A stretch of DNA of 51,326 nucleotides from Flavobacteriales bacterium (GTDB taxonomy: Bacteria > Bacteroidota > Bacteroidia > Flavobacteriales_D > Crocinitomicaceae), in assembly GCA_003331365.1 (NCBI GenBank), contig QOQC01000002.1:1-51326 (forward strand). The letters run 5' to 3'. Positions 9,689 through 19,159 of this stretch are shown in pieces. Numbering within the stretch: the stretch's first letter is position 1; each line of letters begins with the position of its first letter. The translations under genes were made by a program, and so were the position numbers. Below the pieces are notes generated by a model that was given only the letters and a program-made list of their open reading frames with translations, was not told the DNA's origin and made no database searches.

Positions 9689-9696
9689 CAAATATA
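9689..9696 (-). promoter_or_regulatory. Candidate -7 box for clpC
   Basis: On the minus strand this reads TATATTTG, a full match to TAnnTTTG, 25 nt upstream of the clpC ATG. No clear TTG is seen at the expected -33 position, so this rests on one box. Confidence 0.33.
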
Positions 9697-9797
9697 ATAT
9701 GAAATTTTTGCGATAGCCTTGTATTTATCCACAATTTATCACCATATATTGTTAGTAAAAACATGATTTTTACCTTAACAAAGGCGCTGTAATTGAT

Positions 9798-9805
9798 TAT
9801 TTTTG
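9798..9805 (+). promoter_or_regulatory. Candidate -7 box for gyrA
   Basis: TATTTTTG fits TAnnTTTG and lies about 50 nt before the gyrA ATG at 9856. The -33 region shows only a weak TTA (9775-9777), so the call is tentative. Confidence 0.35.
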
Positions 9806-9855
9806 ATACTCTTTGAAAAGAGCAATAAATAAAAGTTAATTTTTAGATTGAAAAT

Positions 9856-12390
9856 ATGGCTGAAGGAGAAAAAATAATTCAGATTAACATTGAGGATGAA
9901 ATGAAATCCGCTTACATCGATTATTCGATGTCGGTAATTGTTTCAAGAGCACTTCCAGATGTACGTGATGGTTTTAAGCCAGTTCACAGAAGAGTTTTAT
10001 ATGGAATGCAGGACTTGGGGGTTTATTCAAATAAACCTTACAAGAAGTCGGCAAGGATTGTGGGTGAGGTATTGGGTAAGTATCATCCCCACGGAGATAG
10101 TTCTGTTTACGACACAATGGTAAGAATGGCGCAAGAGTGGTCGCTAAGATATCCTTTGGTAGACGGTCAAGGTAATTTTGGATCAGTTGATGGCGACAGT
10201 CCTGCAGCAATGAGATATACCGAAGCAAGGTTGAAGAAGATTTCTGAAGAAATGCTCAATGATCTTGACAAAGACACAGTAGATTTTCGACCTAATTTTG
10301 ACGACAGCTTAAACGAGCCCTCCGTTCTTCCTACAAAAATCCCAAACCTTTTAGTAAATGGTGCTTCAGGTATTGCGGTTGGAATGGCTACCAATATGGC
10401 TCCTCACAATTTGTCTGAGGTTATTGATGGCTGTATTGCTTACATTGAGAACAAGAATATTGAAGTAGAAGAATTGTTGAATCATGTCAAAGCACCCGAC
10501 TTCCCAACAGGAGGAATAATTTATGGTTATGAAGGAGTAAGAGACGCTTTCTTAACCGGTAAAGGCCGAGTTGTGATGAGAGGTAAAGCGGAAATTGAAG
10601 ACGTTAATGGAAGGGAAACCATCATAGTTAATGAAATCCCATACCAAGTTAATAAAGCGGATTTAATTCGTAAAACAGCTGAATTAGTTAACGATAAAAA
10701 AATTGAAGGTATTTCAGATTTGAGGGATGAGTCTGATCGAAATGGAATGCGCATTGTTTTCGAAATAAAGCGTGACGCCATTGCAAATGTAGTACTAAAT
10801 AAACTATATAAATATACAGCTCTACAGACCTCATTTTCAGTCAATAACATTTGTCTAGTAAATGGAAGACCTGAACTCCTAAACCTGAAGAGTTTGATTT
10901 CTAATTTTGTAGATTTCAGACATGAAGTTGTTGTAAGGAGAACCAAATTCGAGCTACGGAAAGCCGAAGAAAGAGCTCATATATTGGAAGGATTAATCAT
11001 CGCATCTGACAATATAGATGAGGTAATAGAAATCATTAGAGCCTCTTCAAGCCCTGATGAGGCAAGAGAGAAATTAGCAAACAGATTTGGATTATCTGAA
11101 ATTCAGACAAGAGCGATAGTCGATATGAGACTTCGTGCGCTCACAGGTTTAGAACAGGATAAATTAAGAGCTGAATATGAGGATTTAATGAAGCTAATTG
11201 CTGATTTAAAGGACATACTTGACAAGGAAGACCGAAGAATGAAGATTATTAAAGATGAACTTATCGAGGTACAAGAAAAATATGGAGATGAAAGAAGGTC
11301 AATCATTGAATATAGCGCAAGTGAAATGAGAATTGAAGACCTTATTGCTGATGAAGAGGTTGTTGTAACTATATCACATGCAGGTTATATTAAAAGGACT
11401 AATTTAGCAGAGTACAAGGTTCAGAACAGAGGCGGCATGGGCTCGAAAGGCTCCTCAACAAGAGACAAAGATTTCCTTGAACATTTATTCATAGCAACAA
11501 ACCACAATTACTTACTAATCTTCACGGAAAAAGGACGATGTTTTTGGATGCGCGTATTTGAAATACCAGAGGGCAATAAAATAGCGAAAGGAAGAGCGAT
11601 TCAAAATCTTATAAATATACCGCAAGACGATAAAGTTAAAGCCTACGTAAAAGTTCAAGACATTACGGATTCCGAATACATCAATAACAACTTTATTGTG
11701 ATGTGTACCAAGTCTGGAATAATCAAGAAAACCTCCTTAGAGGCATATTCAAGACCAAGAACAAATGGTATAAATGCAATTACCATTAGAGAGAACGACG
11801 AATTACTTGAAGCAAAACTGACCAATGGTAATAATGAAATCGTATTGGCTTCAAGCTCAGGAAGAGCTATCCGATTCAATGAAAAAACGGTAAGACCAAT
11901 GGGTAGAAATGCTTCAGGTGTAAGAGGTATTAAAATAGATGGTAATACGGAAGAAGTCATTGGGATGATTTGTGTTGAGGATATATACTCTACAATTTTG
12001 GTCGTTTCTAGAAGAGGCTACGGAAAACGCACCTATTTAAATGATCCTGAAGATCATGAACCAGTATACAGAATTACCAATCGCGGAGGTAAAGGAGTAA
12101 AAACATTAAACATCACAGAAAAAACGGGTAAACTCTTATCAATCAAGAATATAGTGGATGAGGATGATTTAATGATTATTACAAAAAGTGGTGTAACGAT
12201 TCGAATGAATGTTGACGGCATAAGAACAATGGGTAGAGCAACTCAAGGAGTTAGACTCATCAACTTAAAGGGAACATCCGAAATTGCAGCAATTGCTCGT
12301 GTTCCAAGAGGAGACGAGGATGAAGAAACCACTGAATCAGAGGAGCTTGAGGGCAACTCGGAAAACAATGACACGGATTCTGAAGCATAG
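9856..12390 (+). CDS. gyrA: DNA gyrase subunit A
   Basis: Breakage-reunion subunit of DNA gyrase. The N-terminal catalytic region is textbook: [18 protein letters not shown], the [10 protein letters not shown] quinolone-resistance region, and AMRYTEARL with the active tyrosine. The residues equivalent to E. coli Ser83 and Asp87 are the wild-type Ser and Asp. The C-terminal half is a six-bladed pinwheel of repeats such as NRGGMGSKG and NASGVRGIK. The GyrA box is the variant QNRGGMG and not QRRGGRG. The tail (residues ~820-844) is strongly acidic ([18 protein letters not shown]). It is longer and more GyrA-like than ParC. An exported TPR protein follows after 52 nt. Confidence 0.95.
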   Translation: MAEGEKIIQINIEDEMKSAYIDYSMSVIVSRALPDVRDGFKPVHRRVLYGMQDLGVYSNKPYKKSARIVGEVLGKYHPHGDSSVYDTMVRMAQEWSLRYPLVDGQGNFGSVDGDSPAAMRYTEARLKKISEEMLNDLDKDTVDFRPNFDDSLNEPSVLPTKIPNLLVNGASGIAVGMATNMAPHNLSEVIDGCIAYIENKNIEVEELLNHVKAPDFPTGGIIYGYEGVRDAFLTGKGRVVMRGKAEIEDVNGRETIIVNEIPYQVNKADLIRKTAELVNDKKIEGISDLRDESDRNGMRIVFEIKRDAIANVVLNKLYKYTALQTSFSVNNICLVNGRPELLNLKSLISNFVDFRHEVVVRRTKFELRKAEERAHILEGLIIASDNIDEVIEIIRASSSPDEAREKLANRFGLSEIQTRAIVDMRLRALTGLEQDKLRAEYEDLMKLIADLKDILDKEDRRMKIIKDELIEVQEKYGDERRSIIEYSASEMRIEDLIADEEVVVTISHAGYIKRTNLAEYKVQNRGGMGSKGSSTRDKDFLEHLFIATNHNYLLIFTEKGRCFWMRVFEIPEGNKIAKGRAIQNLINIPQDDKVKAYVKVQDITDSEYINNNFIVMCTKSGIIKKTSLEAYSRPRTNGINAITIRENDELLEAKLTNGNNEIVLASSSGRAIRFNEKTVRPMGRNASGVRGIKIDGNTEEVIGMICVEDIYSTILVVSRRGYGKRTYLNDPEDHEPVYRITNRGGKGVKTLNITEKTGKLLSIKNIVDEDDLMIITKSGVTIRMNVDGIRTMGRATQGVRLINLKGTSEIAAIARVPRGDEDEETTESEELEGNSENNDTDSEA

Positions 12391-12442
12391 TCATTACAAT
12401 TTGGCACAAGATTTGAAATAGGCACATTTATAATTTAATAAC

Positions 12443-13558
12443 ATGAAAAAAATAAATTACATTTTAAGTATTCTATGCATTATGACCATAGGATATGTCT
12501 CAGCACAGAAAACCAATATTACTGATGCAGCAGTACTTATGAAAAAGTACAATCCTATGGGTGGTGAAAAATCCGTTAAACTTGTAAATGAAGCAAAAGA
12601 ATTCATTGACAAAGCAGCGGCACACCCAGAAACCTCTGAAAGCATGAAAATGCACTATTACAGAGGAATGATTTATTTCGCATTGGTAGAATTGGAATCA
12701 ATGAAAGCCATGACAGGAAAGGCTCCGGATGAAGGTATGATGGAAAAATACTCAGAGATATCTAAGGAAAGCTTTTTGAAAGTTGTTAATGACCCGGACA
12801 AAAGAAAAGGTTATCAGCAAGAAGCCAAGGGCTTTATCGATACAAGAGTGAAACAATATTGGAATATTGGACTGAGCATGTATGAGTCGAAAAATTATGA
12901 GATGGCTATGATGGGATTTATGGGGTCTTACGAGGTTTCGAAATTTATTGGTGTTGATTACGAAGACGCCAAGGTCAATGCAATGGCCATGTTCAATGTC
13001 GTTACTGACTCACTTTTAAATGCAGGTGAACTAGATAAAACTGAAGAAATGGCAACTGCTGCTCAGGAAGCTTTTGGTGTAGATATGACCATCTTAACCA
13101 CTCTAATTAATGTTGCCTTGAAACAAGGAGATAAGGAGAAATCGGAAGGATACATTAATCAAGCGCTGAAATTGGATCCGAATAATAAAGAGTTATATTA
13201 CATTTTAGGTACATCATATATTGAGTTAAAAGAGAATGAAAAAGCAGAGCAAAACCTATTAAAGGCCATTGAAATCGATTCTATGTATGTAAATGCCCAT
13301 TCAAACCTTGCGGCTTTATATATGCAATGGAGTCTAGACCTTGCTGATGAGGCACAGGACCTTGACTATAGAGATCCACGAGTTGAAGAATTGAACAAAA
13401 GAAAAACCGATTTATTGGTTAAAGCCATCCCTAGCCTTGAAATTATGGCTGTTGAATTTCCGGATAATAAGTCTGTCATAAGAAACTTAGCTCAAGCGTA
13501 TAGAGCAAGTGGTAACGAAGAGAAATTTCAAGAATGGTACGATAAGCTAAAGAATTAA
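12443..13558 (+). CDS. Exported tetratricopeptide repeat protein
   Basis: A 371-residue protein with a signal peptide (MKKINYILSILCIMTIGYVSAQ, likely cut after the Ala or Gln). TPR helices are clearest at residues ~220-290 (KSEGYINQALKLDPNNKELY, then KAEQNLLKAIEIDSMYVNAH), with TPR-like helices on both sides. TPR proteins are adaptors, so it probably scaffolds other envelope proteins in the periplasm. I recognise no catalytic domain and no named orthologue. It lies 52 nt after gyrA with no obvious terminator between, so co-transcription is possible, and it is closed by a strong intrinsic terminator. Confidence 0.75.
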   Translation: MKKINYILSILCIMTIGYVSAQKTNITDAAVLMKKYNPMGGEKSVKLVNEAKEFIDKAAAHPETSESMKMHYYRGMIYFALVELESMKAMTGKAPDEGMMEKYSEISKESFLKVVNDPDKRKGYQQEAKGFIDTRVKQYWNIGLSMYESKNYEMAMMGFMGSYEVSKFIGVDYEDAKVNAMAMFNVVTDSLLNAGELDKTEEMATAAQEAFGVDMTILTTLINVALKQGDKEKSEGYINQALKLDPNNKELYYILGTSYIELKENEKAEQNLLKAIEIDSMYVNAHSNLAALYMQWSLDLADEAQDLDYRDPRVEELNKRKTDLLVKAIPSLEIMAVEFPDNKSVIRNLAQAYRASGNEEKFQEWYDKLKN

Positions 13559-13561
13559 AAG

Positions 13562-13584
13562 AAATGCCCGAGAGGGCATTTTTT
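13562..13584 (+). terminator. Rho-independent terminator after the TPR gene
   Basis: A perfect 8-bp stem AAATGCCC / GGGCATTT with a GAGA loop is followed by a run of Ts. It begins four bases after the TPR stop codon and separates that gene from the BatA gene. Confidence 0.88.
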
Positions 13585-13617
13585 ATTAAAAGATTTTTTC
13601 GGACCTCTAACTTTCAC

Positions 13618-13625
13618 TACTTTTG
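13618..13625 (+). promoter_or_regulatory. Candidate -7 box directly before the BatA gene
   Basis: TACTTTTG fits TAnnTTTG perfectly and ends only 6 nt before the ATG at 13632. If used, the transcript would be leaderless or nearly so. The -33 position is T-rich (TTTTTTC) without an exact TTG. Confidence 0.42.
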
Positions 13626-13631
13626 TCGTCG

Positions 13632-15674
13632 ATGAATTTTTTGTATCCAAATATTCTTTGGTTTATTTCACTGATTGCTCTCCCCATTATTATTCATCTT
13701 TTTCATTTCCGAAGACATAAAAAACTCTATTTCTCCTCGCTTAAATTCATCAAGACCATAGAGCAAGAGAAGAAAGCCATTAAAAAATTAAAAAACTATC
13801 TCATTTTATTGATGAGGGTTTTAGCCATTGTATTTATCGTTTTTGCATTTGCCCAACCCTACACCGGTAGCCTTAGTGACTCAAATACTGGAAATAATAG
13901 ACTCATTTCCATGTATATTGACAACTCCAATTCCATGAGTGCAAAAGGTTCAAATGGAGAACTACTTTCTCAATCAAAAACCAATGCAAAAGATATCATT
14001 CAGCAATTCCCTGGAAATCAAAAGTTTATTATCGTATCAAATGAGTTAAATGGGATACAGCAGCGAACTTTAAGTCAAAATGAAGCCTTATATGAAATTG
14101 ATCAAATCAACTACACCCCTATTCAAAGAAATATCAACACCATACTGAATTGGCAACATGAAATTTCGCAAAAGGAACTAAACGTAAATCACAATCTCAA
14201 AAATTTCAGCTACATACTACTTAGTGATTTTCAACGTGATTTTTTTAAGCTCGGGAACATCAAAAAAGATCTGAAATCGAAATATAATCTGATCCAGTTT
14301 ACACCTGAAAAAAAATCAAATTGCTTTGTTGACTCCGTTTGGTTTGAAACCCCAATACATCGAATAGACGAAGAAAATGAACTATTCTTTAGAATTGTAA
14401 ATAAAAGCAACTCTGAAATAATTAACCTAGAAGTTAGTATAGAAACTAATGATTTTACCAAAGACCTTTTCGTAGACATACCCGAAAATAATGAGCTTAC
14501 AAGCTCAGTTTTGATAAAAAACAGCAGTGTAGGCCAGGTATATGGAAAAATAGAAATTCGAGATCCGATTATGTATTGGGATGATATATTTTATTTCAGC
14601 TATAAAATTGAGCCAGAAATTAAGGTACTAATCATCAATGGAGAAGATAACGAAAACTACATATCCAAAGCCCTTTCAACTGAAAGATTTATTCAGGCAG
14701 AAGAACTCAATCAAAAGTCCGTGAACCGAAACACCTTTAATGATAAAAGCCTTATCATCCTTAATGGAATCAATGATATATCTTCTGGACTCATCGCTGA
14801 TATTAACTCCTTTTCAAGTATGGGCGGCTCTGTTTTTATTGTACCCGGTCAAAAGGCCAATAACCCAAACATTAATAAACTGATGAAAATGATGGAACTA
14901 CCATCTTTTGGAGGTGTTCGGGATATAAAATTGAATGCCAACAATGTTGTCTTTAAAGATCCTTTTTTCAAGAGCATTTTTGAAAAATCTGATGAATCAT
15001 TGAATTTACCTAATTATCAAAAGATTTATAATTGTGATTACAAAAACAGCTCAGCAATTCCTTTAATGTTTTTGAGAGACGAAAGCCCTGTATTTTTCAA
15101 ATCATTTAAACGCTCTTTTGCACTTTATTCAGACCTGTCCACAGAATCGAGCAACCTTGTAAATAGAAGTATATTTCCGGTGATATGCCTCCGAATAGCG
15201 GAGCTTTCTAAGCGTAATAATTCTTTGTACACTATTATTGGTCAAAGTCAACTAATTCCAATTACAAATGATTATAAATCAGAGACTCCAGTTAAGATTA
15301 GAAATAAAAACACTGAATTCATTCCCAAAATAATACAAAATGGATCCTACGAATTCATAGATTTATCAGGGGCTGAAGCTATTGAAAAACTGAAACCTGG
15401 TAATTATACCATTGAAGCTGATAAAACCATTGGTTCATTATCACTAAATATTGACCGAAAGGAGTCATCCATTGATTATATGTCAATTGAAGGGATTGCA
15501 AAAGCTTTAAAGTCCAAGAAGCTAAAAAACATCGAAGTTGACCAATTCTCAAAAAAGTTCGACATCAAAAAAATAAATCTCAATCTTCCTCAGGAATATT
15601 GGCGGATTTGTATATTTATTGTAATAATATGCATCGTTTCAGAAATATTAATATCCAAACTTTGGAAAAACTAA
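13632..15674 (+). CDS. BatA-domain / VWA-like membrane protein
   Basis: The N-terminus is a BatA (aerotolerance regulator N-terminal) module: LYPNILWFISLIALPIIIHL, then FHFRRHKK..FSSLKF and a second helix ending VFAFAQPY. It is followed by a VWA-like domain with a DxSxS metal site in DNSNSMS (about residue 100). The rest is a long periplasmic region of beta-sandwich type, and a single helix near the C-terminus (RICIFIVIICIVSEILI) anchors it again. The ATG at 13632 is preferred to the TTG at 13623. Proteins of this type occur as single genes outside bat operons in Bacteroidota; their role is unknown. It precedes the dihydroorotase-like gene by 3 nt, so the pair is probably one transcript. Confidence 0.8.
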   Translation: MNFLYPNILWFISLIALPIIIHLFHFRRHKKLYFSSLKFIKTIEQEKKAIKKLKNYLILLMRVLAIVFIVFAFAQPYTGSLSDSNTGNNRLISMYIDNSNSMSAKGSNGELLSQSKTNAKDIIQQFPGNQKFIIVSNELNGIQQRTLSQNEALYEIDQINYTPIQRNINTILNWQHEISQKELNVNHNLKNFSYILLSDFQRDFFKLGNIKKDLKSKYNLIQFTPEKKSNCFVDSVWFETPIHRIDEENELFFRIVNKSNSEIINLEVSIETNDFTKDLFVDIPENNELTSSVLIKNSSVGQVYGKIEIRDPIMYWDDIFYFSYKIEPEIKVLIINGEDNENYISKALSTERFIQAEELNQKSVNRNTFNDKSLIILNGINDISSGLIADINSFSSMGGSVFIVPGQKANNPNINKLMKMMELPSFGGVRDIKLNANNVVFKDPFFKSIFEKSDESLNLPNYQKIYNCDYKNSSAIPLMFLRDESPVFFKSFKRSFALYSDLSTESSNLVNRSIFPVICLRIAELSKRNNSLYTIIGQSQLIPITNDYKSETPVKIRNKNTEFIPKIIQNGSYEFIDLSGAEAIEKLKPGNYTIEADKTIGSLSLNIDRKESSIDYMSIEGIAKALKSKKLKNIEVDQFSKKFDIKKINLNLPQEYWRICIFIVIICIVSEILISKLWKN

Positions 15675-15677
15675 TTC

Positions 15678-16943
15678 ATGAAAATTTTAATTAAACAAGC
15701 CAAAATTATCGATTCATCATCCAAGTTTAATGGTGAAGTTAAAGATGTACTTATTGTAAATGGAAAAATCGAAAACATCGGGAGTAAACTTTCATCTTCA
15801 GATAAAAAAACGATTGAAGTGAGCTCCAAAAACCTCCATTTATCAAAGGGCTGGATTGACTTAAAATCTCATTTTTGTGATCCTGGAAATGAATATAAAG
15901 AAACACTTTCAAGCGGCCTAGACAATGCAGGAGCGGGAGGCTTTACAAAAGTTGCTGTTTTACCCTCGACTGATCCTGTTGTCGATCACAAATCATTAAT
16001 CGAATACATTCTCAGAAAATCAGAATCGCATGCGGTAGATACCATCCCCATGGCGTGTATCACAAAATCCATGGAAGGAAAAGAGTTATCTGAGATGAAT
16101 GACCTTAAGAATGCTGGTGCTGTTCTTTTTTCAGATGATATGAATACGCCGAAAGCGCAGGTTTTAACAAACGCACTATTGTATGGAGGTAATCATAATT
16201 GTAAAATTATTGTAAACTCATTTAATCATTCTCTATCGAAAGGAATACAAGTGAATGAAGGACTAGCCTCAATAAAAACCGGATTGAAAGGAGATCCTGA
16301 AATATCTGAAGTCATTGAAATTGAAAAACATATTCGATTAATTGAATACACCGAAGGTTCGTTGCACTTAAGTGGTATTTCTACCAAAGAGGGTGTGGAA
16401 CTTATTCGTACCGCAAAAAAGAAAGGATTAAATCTTACAGCTGATGTTCATGTAATGAACCTCTGTTTTAATGAGGAAAAAGTATTAAACTTTGACACTG
16501 CATTTAAAACACTGCCGGTTTTAAGGGATGAAAATAATGTAACAGCTTTATGGAAAGCTGTGGAGGATGGAACAATAGATTTTATAGTATCTGACCATAG
16601 ACCTGCCGTCAAAGAAGACAAGGAACGAGAATTTGAATACGCAAGCTTTGGCACACCTCAGCTTCAAACCATGTTCTGTGCATTGAACTCTCAAAATAAA
16701 ATGAGTATTGAAAAATTAGTTGAAGTCTTATCTGATAAAACGAGGGTTTTTCTCAAATACAGTGCGTTCTCAATTGAAAAAGGTAATCAAGCAGAACTTA
16801 CCTTATTTGATCCCTCTCTGGATTTCGAATTTGATTCAAAACAAAAGAAAGAGAATCAATTATACTCTCCTTTTATGAATGAAAAATTAAAAGGAAAAGT
16901 TTTGGGTGTAGTCAATAACAATAAACTCATCTTAAATCACTGA
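15678..16943 (+). CDS. pyrC: Dihydroorotase-like amidohydrolase with incomplete metal site
   Basis: By overall sequence this is a type I dihydroorotase (421 residues), the third step of pyrimidine synthesis. Family landmarks are GWIDLKSHFCDPG (residues 58-70), AVLPSTDPV, LFSDDMN, LHLSGIST and GTIDFIVSDHRP. However, the metal-binding HxH is KSH here, because the first His is Lys63. The conserved Arg after it is Cys67, and the HHL motif later in the barrel is MNL. The last Asp-His of SDH remains. The same drift is found, as far as I recall, in other Bacteroidota proteins annotated PyrC. It may be an inactive paralogue that supports another enzyme, or use an altered metal site. It follows the BatA gene by 3 nt and precedes the PmtA-like gene by 2 nt. 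Confidence 0.75.
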   Translation: MKILIKQAKIIDSSSKFNGEVKDVLIVNGKIENIGSKLSSSDKKTIEVSSKNLHLSKGWIDLKSHFCDPGNEYKETLSSGLDNAGAGGFTKVAVLPSTDPVVDHKSLIEYILRKSESHAVDTIPMACITKSMEGKELSEMNDLKNAGAVLFSDDMNTPKAQVLTNALLYGGNHNCKIIVNSFNHSLSKGIQVNEGLASIKTGLKGDPEISEVIEIEKHIRLIEYTEGSLHLSGISTKEGVELIRTAKKKGLNLTADVHVMNLCFNEEKVLNFDTAFKTLPVLRDENNVTALWKAVEDGTIDFIVSDHRPAVKEDKEREFEYASFGTPQLQTMFCALNSQNKMSIEKLVEVLSDKTRVFLKYSAFSIEKGNQAELTLFDPSLDFEFDSKQKKENQLYSPFMNEKLKGKVLGVVNNNKLILNH

Positions 16944-16945
16944 TT

Positions 16946-17503
16946 TTGTCGAAAAAAGCCTTCATAAAAGAGTTTCTTAAAAAGAAAAAAATGATAGGCT
17001 CTGTAGTTCCCAGCTCAAAATTTTTATCAAAAAAAATGTTAGACCATTTAGACTTCAGTTTCGCTGAATTTGTTGTAGAATTAGGTCCTGGAACTGGAGT
17101 ATTTACCGATAGAATTATCGAAAAGCTTGGTAAAGACTCTACTTTACTGGTAATCGAACTTAATGATACATTTTATAAAGACCTTAAGAGTAGAATTACA
17201 GATAAAAGAGTACATATAAGAAAAGGTTCAGCCTCAGATCTTCAGAAATTCATGAATGAATTAAATATATTGCAGGCAGATTTTATTGTTTCTTCACTTC
17301 CGCTTGCGATGATTCCCGATATTTTAAGAAAACGTATTATTATAGAGGTGAATACTCAATTAAATAATCAAGGTGAATTTATCCAATTTCAATATAGCCT
17401 GCAATCCTTTAAATTGTTTAAAAAAGTTTTTAATAAAGTTTCGGTCAGACCCTGCTTATTTAATATGCCTCCTGCATTTGTCTATTCATGTAAAAAAAAT
17501 TAG
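16946..17503 (+). CDS. PmtA-like phospholipid N-methyltransferase / rRNA-dimethylase-like
   Basis: A class I SAM-dependent methyltransferase of 185 residues. The SAM-binding motif VVELGPGTGVFTD (residues ~41-54) and the acidic VIELN strand are clear. The N-terminus FIKEFLKKKKMIGSVVPSSKFL closely resembles bacterial phosphatidylethanolamine N-methyltransferases (PmtA), which share the KsgA-like fold; the SSLPLAMIPD segment takes the place of the NPPY-type motif. The only start that keeps this conserved N-terminus is the TTG at 16946, two bases after the pyrC stop; the ATG at 16991 would delete it. Lipid methylation is the better guess, but KsgA-like RNA activity cannot be excluded. Confidence 0.65.
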   Translation: MSKKAFIKEFLKKKKMIGSVVPSSKFLSKKMLDHLDFSFAEFVVELGPGTGVFTDRIIEKLGKDSTLLVIELNDTFYKDLKSRITDKRVHIRKGSASDLQKFMNELNILQADFIVSSLPLAMIPDILRKRIIIEVNTQLNNQGEFIQFQYSLQSFKLFKKVFNKVSVRPCLFNMPPAFVYSCKKN

Positions 17504-17513
17504 GATTTATAAT

Positions 17514-17521
17514 TATCTTCG
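17514..17521 (+). promoter_or_regulatory. Candidate -7 box for the ABC-F gene
   Basis: TATCTTCG resembles TAnnTTTG with one change and lies 15 nt before the ATG at 17537. No TTG is found at the right distance upstream. Confidence 0.3.
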
Positions 17522-17536
17522 CAAAAAATTTCGCTC

Positions 17537-19159
17537 ATGCTTAATGTTCAAAATCTATCATTGCAATTTGGTAAAAGAGTACTTTTTGACGAAGTCAATC
17601 TTAAATTTGTTAACGGCAACTGCTACGGAGTAATTGGTGCAAATGGAGCAGGTAAATCCACCTTTTTAAAAATTCTTACTGGTGAACAAGATCCCACAAC
17701 GGGTCATATTAATCTGGAACCCGGAAAAAGAATGGCTGTTTTAAAACAGAATCATTTTGAATTTGACAAAGAGCCTGTATTGCAAACCGTAATCATGGGA
17801 CATAAACGCCTTCATGAAATTATGGTAGAAAAGGATGCCATATATGCGAAACCAGATTTTAATGAGGCGGATGGAATGAGAACAGGAGAACTCGAAGCTG
17901 AATTTGCAGATTTGGAAGGATGGAATGCAGAAACTGATGCTGCATCTTTACTGAGTAACCTAGGCATTGATGAGTCAAAGCATTACTTGAACATGGAGGA
18001 TTTATCAAGTGACCTAAAAGTAAGAGTTCTATTAGCACAAGCACTTTTCGGTAATCCTGACGTACTCATTTTAGATGAGCCCACCAATGATTTGGATATT
18101 CATACTATTTCGTGGCTTGAAGACTTTCTGCTTGAATTCAAAAACACGGTCATTGTAGTTTCACACGATAGACATTTTCTAGATACGGTATGCACGCATA
18201 TCTGCGATATTGACTTTTCCAAGATTAATATTTTCACGGGTAACTACACTTTCTGGTATCAATCTTCTCAATTGGCCTTAAAACAAAGGTCGGATAAAAA
18301 CAAAAAAGCAGAAGAGAAGAAAAAAGAGCTTATGGAGTTTATCTCAAGGTTCTCCGCGAATGCCGCAAAATCAAAACAGGCCACAAGTCGACGGAAAATG
18401 CTCGATAATTTAGATATTGAAGAAATCAAACCTTCTTCAAGAAAATATCCGGGTATTACATTTCACCAAGAACGAGATGCCGGTAATCAAATTATATCCA
18501 TATCAAATCTGAAGAACTCGACTCCTGAAGGTGTTTTATTTGAAGATGTCAATTTAATTGTGAACAAGGGTGATAAAATTGCATTTATCTCAAAAAACAG
18601 TAATGCACTGACGAATCTCTTCGAAATACTGAATAATAAATTGAAAGCTGATAACGGTGAAATAGCGGTTGGTACTACAATTAAGTCAGCTTATTTACCA
18701 AATGATAATTCAGCTTATTTCAATTCCAATGAAAGCCTTATCGATTGGCTACGAAAATTTGCAGAAACAGAAGAAGAGAGAGAGGATATATATTTAAGAA
18801 CATTTTTAGGCAGAATGTTATTTACAGGTGAGGAAGCCTTGAAATCATCAAATGTGTTATCGGGAGGCGAAAAAGTGCGTTGTATGCTCTCTAAAATGAT
18901 GCTTGCTAAGGGAAATCTACTTTTCATGGATGAGCCAACAAATCACCTTGACCTTGAATCGATTACCGCTTTAAATAACGCGATGTCAGAATATAGAGGA
19001 ACCTTACTCTTCACATCTCATGACCAACAACTTGTAAATACTGTTGCCAATAGGATTATAGAGATCACACCAAAAGGCACTATTGACAAAATGATGAGCT
19101 ATAATGAATACCTTAAAGACAATAAAGTCATTGCATTAAGAGAACAAATGTATGCCTAA
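17537..19159 (+). CDS. ABC-F family ATPase (YbiT-like) with one degenerate ATP site
   Basis: A soluble, two-domain ABC-F protein (540 residues) expected to act on the ribosome. NBD1 has an intact Walker A, GANGAGKST with Lys40, and Walker B VLILDEPTNDLD, but its signature is LSSDLKVR instead of LSGG. NBD2 is the reverse: its Walker A region reads ISKNSNALTNL with no Gly-Lys-Thr, while its signature LSGGEKVR and Walker B LLFMDEPTNHLD are intact. The linker between (RSDKNKKAEEKKKELMEF) is the basic helical P-site tRNA-interaction motif of the family. The pattern leaves one competent composite ATP site. It overlaps the next gene by 8 nt. Confidence 0.85.
   Translation: MLNVQNLSLQFGKRVLFDEVNLKFVNGNCYGVIGANGAGKSTFLKILTGEQDPTTGHINLEPGKRMAVLKQNHFEFDKEPVLQTVIMGHKRLHEIMVEKDAIYAKPDFNEADGMRTGELEAEFADLEGWNAETDAASLLSNLGIDESKHYLNMEDLSSDLKVRVLLAQALFGNPDVLILDEPTNDLDIHTISWLEDFLLEFKNTVIVVSHDRHFLDTVCTHICDIDFSKINIFTGNYTFWYQSSQLALKQRSDKNKKAEEKKKELMEFISRFSANAAKSKQATSRRKMLDNLDIEEIKPSSRKYPGITFHQERDAGNQIISISNLKNSTPEGVLFEDVNLIVNKGDKIAFISKNSNALTNLFEILNNKLKADNGEIAVGTTIKSAYLPNDNSAYFNSNESLIDWLRKFAETEEEREDIYLRTFLGRMLFTGEEALKSSNVLSGGEKVRCMLSKMMLAKGNLLFMDEPTNHLDLESITALNNAMSEYRGTLLFTSHDQQLVNTVANRIIEITPKGTIDKMMSYNEYLKDNKVIALREQMYA

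Noticed and set aside
10527-10946. 139-aa ORF antisense to gyrA
   Set aside because: Shadow of a strongly conserved gene.
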